From Callaeas wilsoni (Eukaryota; Chordata; Aves; Passeriformes; Callaeidae), in contig VWPU01005320.1 in assembly GCA_013398955.1 (NCBI GenBank), positions 1-64,000 on the forward strand: a DNA stretch of 64,000 nt. Reading direction: 5' to 3'. Below are positions 53,101 through 64,000 of this stretch, in pieces. The position numbers and the translations under genes are program-made. Each line of letters opens with the position of its first letter. Position 1 is the stretch's first letter. A model generated the notes under the pieces. The model was not told the origin of the DNA, made no database searches, and worked only from the letters and a program-made list of their open reading frames with translations.

Positions 53101-56100
53101 ATAAAATCCTGCAAAGCTTTACCAATTAAGATGTTATCTCAGAGGGAAAAAGAAACCATAATAAACTGAACAGAAACAGTACACTGAAATGTGATTATCT
53201 CAAGAATTAACATTTATACCTTTTTATAGTGCAGTAGTTGCTAATATACAGGACTGAAAATAATCAGCCTGTTTCAAAGAAATTATTCTTGGATATGCAA
53301 AAGATGACATGGGATATAAATAAACAACTTTAACTATTTCATTTCTCTGAATTCCAACAGAGAGTAGAAATTTTCAGAATTTGAAAACCAAAATTTGAAA
53401 ACCACCTTCTGCTCTTGGGATTGTTACTGGTCATATAAATCATATAGTGTTCTTTGTTAGCTACAACCCCAGATGCTGTTGATAATACACACTTGTCGTA
53501 AGAAGTTGTACGACCGGATGGCCTTAGGATTCATTTTCTAGGGAGTAACACCTCTGTTAATAAAATCCAAGCAATGTAAGTAAATATATTAAATGGGCTT
53601 GCAAGAATTTGAATCTAGATGTTGTGAATTTGTTTGAAGTTCTGACTATTTTTAAACTTAGAAATGCTTACAAATATTTTCTCAAATATGTCGAAACCAC
53701 AAAGTAAGTTTTATCTGGCTATATAAAAACTGCCTTTTAATTTTTTAAGACAGAAAAGCTTATTCTTTGCAATACATAAAATTATGGTCATATTTGACTC
53801 TCCTATTATGCTAATTTTGTTCTCAGATTCCTGTATTACATGGCTACATCAAAACAACATGAAATTTCTGACTTAGTTTTAAATGGCCAGACAACATTTG
53901 GGAAGTTTCTTGTCCAATTTCAAAACATGAAAGTGAAAAAACAGGTAAAAGTTTTAGTTCATGTTCTACCTATATCCATATATAAAATTTTAAAAAATAA
54001 ATAGCCCCATTGAGCATAAGAAGTGAGACTTCTTATCAGACTATCTTATCAGACTTCAGCACTGTAAGAACAATTCTAAAAATTAGACTACAACTCAAAG
54101 GAGATGGGCAGAAGGAAAAAAGTCCAAATGGCAGAAAGTTTTCTACAGAAACATTTTACGCATGAGAGAAGACACCTGCAAGTATCTATAAACAAATTTT
54201 CCCCATTCCTGGTCTCAGGTAAGTTCATTTTTTTCCTGTGGAACTAGCAAATCAGATGTATCTCTTGCCTCATTTGTGATTCATTTGCCTTCCTATTCTG
54301 AAAGCAGTTCTGAACTTTAAGAGAAACAGGTGAATAACTTAAGAGGATAGAGTGGGAAGGCAATCTAATTCAACTTAAAATGATTAATTACTTTCTGCTT
54401 TGAAGTAAATTCCTACTCCAGCATAACAAGCTGCTTCCCTTAGACTATATTTTTTTAATTCAGAGGAATTCATGGCCAACAGGGTAAGAACTTAAGGAAT
54501 ATTTTGTCCAGTAAAATTCAGTTACAGTGAGTTTCAAGACTCAAGTTTCAGTTTAGCTGGGATTCTTCTTCCTTTGTGGTACTATTAACTTGCAATAAGA
54601 TGTCCCCTCTGAGGCCCACGCTGGGGTGGAGGGGCCAGAGGGACAGTGAACAAGTGAGCGTGTGAGAAACTAGTAGGGTAAAAATTCTCATTTCATTGCT
54701 TCATAAATAAACTTCAGAGCAGCAATGTTACTTAGGCTACTTATTTTTCAAAACACCTTAGAGAATTTCCTTTCTGTAGGAAATTTAATAGGAACATGAA
54801 GTTCCTCCATGAAATAGGAATTCTAGGTTTTGATCAGCTAATGATTACCAGGATCTTTTCATGAAAGGCATTCCTAAATAAAATATTTTATGTTAATAGA
54901 AGTATTTTCCTATCACTCCTCTTAACAATTCGTCATCCAACTAGTATAAAGAAAGCAAAATGCAGTTTGGACTACAGAGGTAAGAGCTCTTTGGTTTTTC
55001 CCCACCTCAACAGAATATAACCTGACAATGAAAACAACAGCATCCATTGGAAGAAGGACACCCCTTTTTTACAGTCAATTACTGCATTTTAATTACCTGT
55101 GAACTTCCAATAAATTTAAGTGTCTGTGTATATAAGAGACACAGGATTCCTACACAAGAGTGTACTTAGTTGTACAGGCAAGGAGCCTTATGCTTCCCTA
55201 GGTTATATTAAACACAACTACTTCTCACAGTGACTTTGGTAGGACATTTGCTTATCATCAACATTTCAGAAAAATCATGCCTGCATTTTTATTGTGTGCT
55301 CATGATATTTGAATCAGCCTTCATTTCAACACCACCTAAGCTACTTTATACTGCTGCCACAGAAGTCTCTAATCTATAACACTACCAACATTTTCTTAAA
55401 AGGGAAAGAAAAAAAACCTGTCAGTCATCCTCAAATACTTCCTACGGTGTCTCCCAGGCAGGTTCCTTACAGAAAACATATTTCTGTCGAAAAAACTCAT
55501 ACACTTTAGATCAATGTATGCCAGAACCAACCTTCAATTTGGTTAAGGTATGCATATCTGCAATGAAATCCAGCACTTCCCCAACATACTGCCTCATGCA
55601 TTCCATTGCTGCTGTTCCACACTAAAACATAAAAGAAGTAAGTTTAAGTACCAGGTTTTGCTTCACCAGAATACAATTGGTCTGTCTCAAATTATTTTAC
55701 TTTTTATTTAGAATAATTAGGAATAGGTATTCTTTGATGTTCTTCTTCTCACTGTATTGTCCTCTTATCTGATTATAGTATAAGAAGATAGCCCAGCTGC
55801 TGTAGTTTCTTCATGCATCATAAAATATTCTTATCTGTGACAGCAATGTAAGATTAACTGATGAAACTTTCAAGAAGATTCTTGTCATGTCATCCTGAAA
55901 TTTAAGGTGGTCGAGAATCAAAGTCTTAAAAACTCAATGAGAACTGAACAACTCAGTTTGTCAAGCAGCTGAGCATTTCTGCAATTGGAACCAATCAGTT
56001 ACAATCAAAGAAAACAAAATTCAGTCACAGGCACAGACGCCCTTATAGTCACATTAATCATGATGGAAAAATAGTTTAAATAACTTCAGGTATTTTACGT

Positions 56101-59100
56101 GTAAACATTACTAAAATGAACATCACTGAAATGTATTATGTTTTTTCCTTTTTGCAAAAACTAATGAATATTTCTTGTATATTATTGAAGAAAAACCATT
56201 CAAAATACAGAATCTTAACGGCACTTAAGCTATGCAGTGCTCCAGTTAGATCATAAAGGTATAAGCTTATTGGGAAGCCACCTGTGCCAGAGCAAAAACA
56301 ACCTCAAAGGGAAAACAAAAGGACTCAATGTGGTGCTTGCTGTATTCATGCACTACAAATTTTCATAATCCTTTCCCTAGAACAGTGACAAATATGAATC
56401 TGGCCCTCAGCTAGCACAAGATGTGCCCGAGGTGCCTGAAGCAATCAACGTAACAAAGCTGTCAGATTAAATAAGGGCTTTGAACAGATCAGAGAACCCC
56501 ACGGGGAAGCTTTCCAAAGGTGATACCACTGACCCACTAGGTATCACATAAACCTCTGTTTATATGTTAATAGTCCAAGGTGAAGGTAATGCTAGCTCAA
56601 TTCAACAGGAATGACGGATGCCTCATTCCTAGGGGCCAAGTAAAAGAAATGCTTAACTTTTGAGGCTAAATGATCACATTATTAGATTAGATATCTTTTT
56701 GAAGTTACCAAAATCTACTTTATCTCAAGTCATAGGCTCAGGGCAGAACACTTCAGTAAAGCTGACAGAAGAAAACTACTGTTCTTTGACCACCTTTTGA
56801 TTACCTTCACTTTGAAGAGTAGAAGCTGATTATCCTATCTGAGTATACAAATGAACCAGATTTAGGTTAGATCACAAAATTATTAAGCCGCAGTTGAGTT
56901 TTAGTGGCTGAAATTTGAAAAACTGCTAGCATTCTATATTTAAGCAACTGACCTGGGCACTCCTCATTTTTGTATGTTACCTTACTATGCCACCTTCTGG
57001 CTTTTCAAATGTTGTTCCTGTCAGTTCCCATGACAGAATAAAAAACAGTAAAATACGGTCATTGGGAACCCTCTCAGTATATCCTCCATCCAGTTTATGT
57101 GCACTAAGGATTCAACCAGGGTTCTAGAATATTAAATAATAGAATTATGAAAGAGACTACAATCCAATCTCTGAAAAAAAAAATGCTCAGTTGCACAAGA
57201 CTTCTCTCCAATCACCTGTTCTGTTTCATGCAAGCAGTAGGCAGCCTAATTTTCCATGATTTCTTCTGAAATGATCATGTTCCTATCACACCTTGTAACA
57301 CCAGTGTTAGTCTATCTATTTAAAGCAAGTATAAATTAAAATATCCTGTTGGGAGGAAAGGTATTATTAAAGATTGGCATTTAAAAAATCACGCACTTCA
57401 GAAGATACAAGGGAAAGATCCTATTAAGTCATCCCTAAAGCTGACACACACATAGAGAAACAAGTTTTCTTCACTCAGCTTGTGAAGCAAACCTTGGCTA
57501 ACCCTCTTCCATCTGCTTGGGTACTCAGTCATGTGTCATGGAACAAGTCAAGACCTCCCATTGTGCTACTTCCTTCCATATTCACCAGGTGCATATTCAG
57601 TGCATGGGCAATTAGGAGTACTTGTAATTTAGCTCCACTCATCAGTAGAATACAGATGAATGACTTTCACATTACTAGAAAAATACCATTAACTCCCTTC
57701 TTTAGTCAATTAATCTTTTGTGAGAATGGAAGCAATGGCTTGTAGCTTTCCATCCTGCTACCAATTTTTGATGCATTCAGCCATTCAGCTGGTCTGTTAC
57801 CCACTGAGAATTGCAGATCTTCGATTTGTCTTTTTGAGCACAGGCTCCACTGAAGTCAGTTACATGACTAAAGGTTATCAGTGAAAGCAAGGGAAGCAAC
57901 ATCAAGTTCAGGACTTTTCCACCATTAATAAAAAGGATGAAGCATCTCAACCTCTGCCTGTAATACATCTTGCCAATCAGAGGAGAAATGAAAAGGAAAG
58001 AGCATTAAAATGAAGCAAAGCAAGCTGAATAAGATGTATTTTTTTAAAAAATCAGAACAACAGAACTAAGAAATGGACTTTGGTTCAGTACTTACTCCAG
58101 GCATTGAGGCAATCATCTGTTTATGTAAGATTGTTGACTCAGCTAGTTTTGTTCCAGCATCTGCACAAACAAACTAAGAAGAAATTAAAGACAAGTTATT
58201 TTTTAATTATTTTTGAGAAACCTGAAGACACTAATAATTTATTCATTACTTCATTAAAATCAGTTCAGATCTCTTCTTGCTTTTATTCATGGTAATTTGC
58301 CTTTAGAGATCTCTTTCTTTATAAACAACCTACTTAACTCACCATTATAAATGAGATAATTTTAATGAAAAAAATCTGACTTTAATGTGCTTAATTAACA
58401 CATATGCTGTGCAGGAGGAATTTGAAGAAGACTGTGTAACAAATCAGACTTTCTTTATGAAAAAAATACGTATTTTCTATTTCTTCCATATATCAAATGT
58501 TTTTCTTCCATTATAGAGTGAATCATGATAGAGAATGACAAGGCAGGATGCCATATTCTTCACTGTGATATTATAACATGTTTACTGAAGTTCTACAATG
58601 ATTATTTATACTAAGAGTTTTGAAGCTGACAACATACTAGTATGGTGTGGTATAACTTCTGCACAACACAGGCCACAATACTACATAAACAAGCTGTTTC
58701 TGAGAGATGGTCAGTATCATGCTATTACAGTAGAATATCTCTCACTGCTTTTCTTATGCTTTTATTTTACCTTTTTTCTTGTTTCTTTTTATTTCCAGAT
58801 CTCTCGACCTAAAATCTCCGATGTCCAGATCATTCATACATTAAACTTGCTAATACTGTTATTTAATCATTATAAACTTCAATGATGCATTGGACACCCT
58901 GCAGATGATTTGTTTGTTCCTATAACTTCTTGTCCTAACACTGTATTTGCACTTGACCAATTTTTGTCCATAGTGATGCAATGTAACTTTCTAAGAAAGA
59001 GCAGACAGAAAATAACTGTCAACTAAGGTCTAAGCCTTAATCTTCTTTCTTATTAAAAATCAATTAATAGCATGGTATTTTCAGAAACAGAGACAGATAT

Positions 59101-62100
59101 TGACTACACAATATATTTTAGGTTCTCTAATGCCTACATGTTAGCAGCACTCTCAATGACTGCCAGCTCTTCATTAAAACATTTCAAAATATCCTCTACA
59201 GCCCTAGAATTTACTCTTACACTTCCACAAGCTTTACCTTTCAACGGGATTTAATCTGAACTCAGACTGCCTACCAAGACTTGGAAACTGTTTAACCTGT
59301 CTTGACAAGAAGTCTGTTCTTTTGGAATGCCAGAGAGACATACCTGAGTTTAGACTAATAATCTAATTATGCATCCTCAGACACTGGCCTGGCTCTAGTT
59401 GACTCTTCTTCTGGTTAGAATTTATTTTACACCAGAATAAGCCAAATGGAAATGAAACAGGACTCTAATTGATATTTCAGTTGAGAGATGGCCTGCTGCT
59501 CTTCTGTGCCACTGTAATAATTACACGGCAAGCAAAGGAAAGCCTTAGGGTTAGGGACAGTATCAACCTGGCAAAGACAGTGGAGCCTAAGTTCAAACAG
59601 CAACCACGACCCTCCACTCCTCTGTTAAAAAGGACCATTGATGGACTAAGGAAAACAGATGACAGATTTTCTCCAAATGTGCCCTATTTCAAACAGAGCA
59701 ATGCTGATACTGTCCACTGGACAACACACAGGTTATTTTCTATGTAAAGGAATTTTCAGCCAACCATTTGTGTGCAGATTTGCCTTTCCTTGCACTATAT
59801 CAGCTGCAAAAAAAGATCATAATTGCATGAAGAATCTGGCTGAGTATATTTAGCACCCAACAGTGAGTTCAGTGCACTGCTACAGACATTGTACAGGACT
59901 CAACATCTAAGTCAACAAAACAGTCTTGCCAAAAAAAGTCATTATTTCAGACATTTTCCTTTAAGAACAATAATAGTAAGCTGCAGCCAAAGGATCCTCT
60001 ATAAAACCTTCTATAAAAGCTTACAGGAGAACTATATTTTCAAAAAAGGCTATATAAAAAGCTATAGATACATAGCTTTTCTCTATCTTTGCACAGAGGA
60101 GTTTGGGTTAAGTAAGAGATATTAATTTATATGTGAAAAACAACCAACAAACTTCATTCAATTTCTAATGAATAATTAGGTCTTGTTTGGCTTATTTTTT
60201 TTTATCATCAGACTGACAGTTCCAAGGAGCCTTCCTGAAGCTGCAATGCAGTCAGAAGACCACAGAATCAGAATCATTTAGGTTGGAAAAGACCTTTAAA
60301 ACCAGAGTACAACCATAAAACTAACACTGCCAACTAGACCATGTCCTTAAGTGGCACTCCAATACTTCCTTGGCCAGCCTGTTCCAGTGCCTGACAATCC
60401 TTTCAGTGAAGAAATTTTTGCTAGTAGTCAAACTAAAACTCCTCTCGTGCAACTTGAGGCCATTTCCTCCTGTCCTATCATCACTTGTTACTTGGGAAAA
60501 GGGACTGACCCCCACTTTACTACGACATGGGGAAAGCAAATTCAAAATAAAAAATTTCTTACACTGCCAGTCCAATTCACTGTCATTTATATTATCTCCC
60601 TCTACAAATACTAAAATACATTAAGATGTCACTGGCAAGAGGTTTCATGCCAATCATATGTATAGAAAAAAGGAAAGAAAATAGGAAAGAAAAGTAACCC
60701 AAAATTGAAAAACAATTAAAAATGCGTAAGTAGTTGCCATGCCTCTTTATGGCATTGCCTGTTGAGATACAGCTGCAGTATAATGTCTAAATTGGAATGT
60801 CTGCTGACTGTAGTGAATTATCTATACACCATAATCTATATATATTATATCTCCATTCATAATCAGAGCTTTTAAAATATATACTCTTATGGACATATTA
60901 CATGTAACAGTAAATCCTTACATTCAGTAACTAGCAGATCAGATCTTCACAAAAACATGAAGTGAAACCACCAGATATACCCTGATTTACATTAGCTGAA
61001 AGGTTCCTCCCAAAGTAGGAGTCACCTCAACAAAACAGATCAGGTACACTGAATCTTAGAGCCTGACTAAACAAGCAAACTCTAAAGAGACACCAGTATA
61101 ATTTGAAGTCATTTGAAGATTTGGAGATCCTGAAGATGTGTGCTGATGAAACGTGAGCAGGAGAAAAGTACTGGGAAACAAAATGCTGTGCAAAGAAACA
61201 GTTCCTATGGAAACCCATGGAACAGCAGCATGTACATGATGGTTTTCATTTGCTAGGACAAATCAAGGAGACAGTCTTTCTGTACCCTTTGTCATCTAGG
61301 ACACCTATGCAAAGATTGGAATGATCTGGTTAAAATTCTCATTCTTTGTAAAGTGGGATAAAGTTAACTCTCATCTTAGCCTTAATGTCAGCAGTGACAC
61401 TGATGGCACTATGTAATCTGGATAAATGTGGGTGTCACACGTACCTTTCTAGGAACTCCTTTGTTAGTCAGCCCACGACTGATCTATCATTAAAGTGCTC
61501 CTAGCTCCTTTGTTATCGGGAACATTTTGACAGAATCTCTGTATTCTGTATGCACTGTCTGTATAGAATCTTGCACACAGGCTAACATGTCCATGGAGAC
61601 ATGACTGTTGGAAATTAAAACCATTTCCGTTTGGTGCTGTGCTAACTCTGCTATGGCTTTATTCATCCAAAAGCATACAATCTGAATTAATATCGTAGTG
61701 GCTTTGTATGGTAAAGAGGTGAACTGATCCCTTCATTCTATTAATGGCACCAGAGAAAATGTAAAAAGTAAGATACATATACTACTGGTAGATTTCTTAA
61801 ATTACAGTGGTGCTTAAGATGGGCTCAGTGGTTACTATGGTATTGCAATTCCAGAGGCTGTTGAATGATTCAGACTGCATGCTACTGAGAACTGCCAATT
61901 TGCACAGTCAATGGGAGAAGTTGTCATCGTGCCTCCAGTAGGCATCTATGGCAGATGGTCTGAATACAACCCCTATTCTTCACCACTGACAGCACAAAAA
62001 CAGAAGCTGGCTGCTTTGGATAGCAGGAAATATGAATCACTTCATCAGCCTCTGAAAGAGAGACATCATAAAAGACATTTATACCCACATTAGATCCTGT

Positions 62101-63838
62101 TGTGTAAGGTATGAATACACCCCAAAGTGAATACAGCATATGGGAACAGCACTAGCAGGAAAACCCAGGCAATTATCATTTTATCTTTATGAGATAAAGG
62201 TAATGTAAAGGAGAGTTTTGCTTACTGGGTCTCTCAGGCAATTGACTCACTACGAAGGACAAGTGTTACTCAGTTAAATCTCACTGCCAAAATTGACATG
62301 GCCTGTTTGCATTCTCAAATGAGAAATTCAAGAATCACGAGACTAGGAGATTGTCATGCTTTGGGGTAGCCACAGGACTGAACCCTAGGAGTAATGCAGA
62401 ATAATAGCTTTATTCTGTAATACAGGAAAAGTCAGTTCAAGTAAAGAAAAACCAATGCACATGGTATCAAAGTGCGTCACTGCAGCCGTAAGACAGAAAG
62501 AGGTTGGTGGTTGTTATTTGATGGTATTGACTGGGACTGACAAAAAGAAGTTTGGGTTGTATAATAATAATTTTTTTAAAAAGGCAAACTTGTGCTTTTT
62601 AACTGAAATGGATTTTAAAAAACAACGCTTTACATTCAGAAGAAAAAGACCCATGTGTTATTCTTCCCTTCCCAACTTCTTTCCCTAACACTGATGGCAT
62701 AATAATTGTTTTCAGAGTTATCCTAACTGCTATATAATTTCACTTGTCAGTAATATTTCTCTGTCAACTGGCAATCACTTATTTACTATGAACAATGTAC
62801 CAGTACTCAAAGAAAATGGGTCCATAGTAAGCTACATGAAGCTTTGACCCATAAGGGGAAGGGAAAGAGTGAACAGAGCTGTGATGCTGAAAGCATTATG
62901 AGGGATCCATGTAATAAACAACTCACGTGAACCTTATGGAGTGCTATTATGCTGGTCCTCTATAATTTTAAGTTTCTAGATTTAAGTTCCGAACATATCA
63001 TTGTTAGCTCATTGTAAACAATGAGAGCCCACTACCTGTGATTACATTTGATGGACTTCAGCAAATTGTTTTCGTGGGACAGGCTTGTGATGCCAAACTA
63101 TGCCACACTTGCCTTCTTGGAGGCAGAAGTTTTCACAAGTCTGTATCTTATTTCCTCATATTTTCCAATGAAAAAGCTAGCTTGACTCCACAGAATGAAA
63201 GCAGTAGAAATATTGTCAATGTATTCTTTGCTGGAAAACTACAGGACGAAAGAAAATGGCCTTCAGGAACTGGAAACAAGCATACTGCCAGAAACTGAAT
63301 TGTGGCCCATGATCAACGAGCACCCCTTCCCACACAAGCTGGTTTGAGACTAAGAAATGAAGACAAGGCAGCACCTGGGGAAGCTACTCCAACAGGACAT
63401 GATATAAAGCTCAATGGACTCAACCCTTACGGGTTCCTTCCAACTCAAGATATATTCTGTGATCTTCAATACATCAGCAGTGATGCACAGGTCATTATCA
63501 TTATGTGAAATTTGGATTCCAAATTTAGTTTCTTAAATTTTAATGTAGGAGCCTAAATGTATGTACCAATGCATACAAACGTAACTGGATTTGGATTCAA
63601 AAAGTTCTTGCTTCCCCTGACATTGCTGGTACTTTCTGCAACCATGTTGGACTTAGTTCTTCTGCCTCTGCCCCACTCCCGAAGCTGGGCCAAGACAGGA
63701 TGAGTACAAGAATTACATCAGAATCTCCTGTACCTGTACCAACAGCAGCAGATTCATGTCTGGCAAGGGCGACTTTAACTTGAGCGCTTGCAGTAACTCC
63801 AATATAACACAGCGTGTCAAGTAGAATTTGTCCCTTTC
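40961..63838 (-). CDS. UNC79: UNC79, C-terminal nine coding exons (partial gene)
   Basis: UNC79 is a roughly 2,600-residue, mainly alpha-helical scaffold that, with UNC80, is needed for the neuronal sodium-leak channel NALCN. Nine exons join in phase to give the last 384 residues: 63838-63734, 58173-58096, 55621-55532, 52109-51934, 50383-50197, 48857-48660, 46447-46370, 41897-41856 and 41161-40961. Diagnostic stretches are LARGE helical blocks such as HNVVCPNSPSSCMPIPLDAG, NEFSFTAILTALEFWSRVTP, MVEMVCLHVISLMEALQECN and the end SSEAASQFYPL, which I recognise as the vertebrate UNC79 C terminus. All borders are GT/AG. Nothing is broken. About 2,200 residues lie off the right edge. UNC80 was considered, but these C-terminal motifs and the PRIMA1 neighbour favour UNC79. 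Confidence 0.93.
41162..41855 (-). other. UNC79: UNC79 last intron
   Basis: 694-nt GT/AG intron. Nothing further recognised in it. Confidence 0.9.
41856..41897 (-). CDS. UNC79: UNC79 exon h (42-nt small exon)
   Basis: 42 nt, phase 0 to 0, encoding LIPMWLPMIQSNLK. The acceptor is CACCTCTTCTTGCAG and the donor AAA|GTAAGT. It is easily missed by gene predictors because of its size; skipping it would leave the frame intact. Confidence 0.93.
41898..46369 (-). other. UNC79: UNC79 intron between exons g and h
   Basis: 4.5-kb intron. It holds a TA/TG-alternating tract near 43990-44045 and several poly(A) runs. No exon or clear transposon seen. Confidence 0.85.
46370..46447 (-). CDS. UNC79: UNC79 exon g
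   Basis: 78 nt, phase 0 to 0, 26 residues: MVEMVCLHVISLMEALQECN then STIFVK. The acceptor is TTTTTCTTTTCCAAG and the donor AAG|GTAGGC. The initial Met is internal to the protein, not a start. Confidence 0.95.
46448..48659 (-). other. UNC79: UNC79 intron between exons f and g
   Basis: 2.2-kb intron containing a MIR at about 47095-47320. No other feature supported. Confidence 0.85.
47095..47320 (+). repeat. MIR SINE, fairly complete
   Basis: Words in MIR order on +: CTTTTCACCTTCAAAGTGCTTCACAAACA, CCTCACAACACCCCTGTGAG, AGTATTATTATCCACC and AGAGCTGAGGCAGAGAGCTTAATAACTG. It is the best-preserved MIR in the window and antisense to UNC79. Confidence 0.85.
48660..48857 (-). CDS. UNC79: UNC79 exon f
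   Basis: 198 nt, phase 0 to 0, 66 residues beginning TSVLHMCSLFHAFIFAQLWT and ending TPSILQLMAHNKV. The acceptor is ATTTTCTGTTCCTACAG and the donor GTG|GTAAGT. The central TAVAPTVQNQ segment is the most variable part; the rest is nearly invariant against what I recall of mammalian UNC79. Confidence 0.95.
48858..50196 (-). other. UNC79: UNC79 intron between exons e and f
   Basis: 1.3-kb intron. A 107-codon + strand open frame (49354-49677) has no recognisable features and is treated as chance. Confidence 0.85.
50197..50383 (-). CDS. UNC79: UNC79 exon e
   Basis: 187 nt: one base completes the Gly codon from exon d, then 62 residues, PKEFIECVSHIRLLSWLLLG through IVILIGFPEQSK, ending phase 0. 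The acceptor is TGCTCTTTCTTGACAG and the donor AAG|GTAAGG. It contains hydrophobic helices typical of HEAT-like packing. Confidence 0.93.
50384..51933 (-). other. UNC79: UNC79 intron between exons d and e
   Basis: 1.55-kb intron carrying an L2-like relic (50800-50905) and, on the minus strand near 51717-51860, a 55-codon exon-like open frame that does not fit the splice phases. Confidence 0.85.
50800..50905 (+). repeat. L2/MIR-type 3' end relic
   Basis: GGATTGTGTTTTTGAGGGCAGGGACTATGC followed by ACCATCTAGTGCAATGTCT matches the order of the L2 3' tail (GTAAGCTCCTTGAGGGCAGGGAC ... GCACAGTGCCTGGCACATAG). Old and diverged. Confidence 0.65.
51934..52109 (-). CDS. UNC79: UNC79 exon d
   Basis: 176 nt, phase 0 in and phase 2 out: SHMKTCSQPLHEDTFGGHLK to YLPWLYHPPSAMQQ plus the first two bases of a Gly codon. 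The open frame continues upstream of the exon to 52274, but the extra residues are intronic. The acceptor TTTGCCTTGCAG directly precedes SHMKT, and only this start joins in phase with exon c. The donor is GG|GTGAGA. Confidence 0.92.
52110..55531 (-). other. UNC79: UNC79 intron between exons c and d
   Basis: 3.4-kb AT-rich intron. It contains an exact 18-bp tandem duplication at 52555-52590. No exon is expected or needed, since exons c and d join in phase. Confidence 0.85.
52555..52590. repeat. 18-bp exact tandem duplication
   Basis: CTATATTGCACTATTCAG is repeated twice head to tail without a mismatch. Confidence 0.95.
55532..55621 (-). CDS. UNC79: UNC79 exon c
   Basis: 90 nt, phase 0 to 0, 30 residues: CGTAAMECMRQYVGEVLDFI then ADMHTLTKLK. 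The acceptor is CTTTTATGTTTTAG. The donor AAG|GTTGGT departs from the GTRAGT consensus at positions +3 to +5, yet joins in phase to the next exon (LTKLK|SHMKT), as in mammals. Confidence 0.92.
55622..58095 (-). other. UNC79: UNC79 intron between exons b and c
   Basis: 2.5-kb intron. No repeats or exons recognised. Confidence 0.85.
58096..58173 (-). CDS. UNC79: UNC79 exon b
   Basis: 78 nt, phase 0 to 0, 26 residues: FVCADAGTKLAEST then ILHKQMIASMPG. The acceptor is TTTAATTTCTTCTTAG. A second, stronger-looking GTGCAG 13 nt inside the exon would shift the frame and is rejected because the FVCAD residues match the mammalian protein. The donor is GGA|GTAAGT. Confidence 0.92.
60261..60535 (-). mobile_element. 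CR1 LINE 3' end, antisense
   Basis: CACAGAATCAGAATCATTTAGGTTGGAAAAGACC is the reverse complement of the CR1 tail. It is followed in order by CCTTGGCCAGCCTGTTCCAGTGCCTGACAATCC, AGTGAAGAAATTTTT and CTTGAGGCCATTTCCTCCTGTCCTATC. It is in sense orientation relative to UNC79 transcription. Confidence 0.95.
63405..63466 (+). mobile_element. CR1 LINE 3' tip fragment
   Basis: ATGGACTCAACCCTTACGGGTTCCTTCCAACTCAAGATATATTCTGTGATCT matches the last about 60 bases of a CR1 3' UTR, ending in a partial octamer. Further upstream identity is unclear. Confidence 0.75.
63734..63838 (-). CDS. UNC79: UNC79 exon a (first in window)
   Basis: 105 nt, phase 0 at both ends, 35 residues beginning ERDKFYLTRCVILELLQALK and ending LLLLVQ. 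The acceptor is a long T tract ending TTTTTTTGTTGCAG. The donor region reads TTG GTACAG GTACAG, so two GT donors lie 6 nt apart. The downstream one keeps the VQ found in the mammalian protein. Bases 63839-64000 are the 3' part of the preceding intron. Confidence 0.92.
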
Positions 63839-64000
63839 CTGCAACAAAAAAACACAGAATTATGAATATCCTGAAATTCACTGACAGTCACTAGTAAACC
63901 ATAAAGATATGCTTCATCTAAGTTTGAGAATAACAAAGTTACAAAAATGTACTGTTTTCTGCTGTCTTAAAAAAAGCCAACATCACTCATCATTTACATA

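Larger units (their letters stand above)
58174..63733 (-). other. UNC79: UNC79 intron between exons a and b
   Basis: 5.6-kb intron, the largest complete one here. It contains two CR1 fragments in opposite orientation (60261 and 63405). No exon is needed between LLLLVQ and FVCAD. Confidence 0.85.

Noticed and set aside
58161..58173. Alternative acceptor GTGCAG for UNC79 exon b
   Set aside because: It would start the exon in phase 2, but exon a ends in phase 0. The upstream TTCTTAG gives FVCAD in frame.

Overview
This window is vertebrate nuclear DNA, almost certainly from a bird. The sequence contains several CR1 LINE 3' ends, one of which finishes in the ATTCTATGAT-type terminal octamer repeat typical of avian CR1. 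It also has AT-rich non-coding DNA, microsatellites, old MIR/L2 relics, and small exons with GT/AG borders separated by kilobase introns. There are no bacterial-type operons, and nearly all long open frames are chance frames in non-coding DNA.

Two protein genes are supported, facing each other (convergent). On the + strand, the terminal coding exon of PRIMA1 (membrane anchor of acetylcholinesterase) lies at 9569-9668. Its earlier exons are not seen here and presumably lie upstream of base 1, so about 1-9568 is read as its last intron. An AT-rich stretch running to a good poly(A) signal at 13988 is the likely long 3' UTR. On the - strand, the last nine coding exons of UNC79 (NALCN sodium-leak-channel accessory scaffold) lie between 63838 and the stop codon at 40961. 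They encode 384 residues that join in perfect phase. The rest of this very large gene is beyond the right edge.

Between the two 3' ends (about 14.0-39.9 kb) no gene could be supported. That interval holds CR1 fragments, a MIR, a LINE ORF2 remnant, microsatellites, an isolated CpG-rich patch near 21.9-22.1 kb and a candidate conserved non-coding block near 17.4-17.8 kb. PRIMA1 next to UNC79 in tail-to-tail order is, from memory, the arrangement on human chromosome 14q32, and this supports both identifications. The two proteins act separately in neurons (acetylcholinesterase anchoring and resting sodium leak), and nothing in the sequence shows a joint function. I found no novel defence, mobile or biosynthetic system; the findings are mostly structural curiosities and gene-model details.
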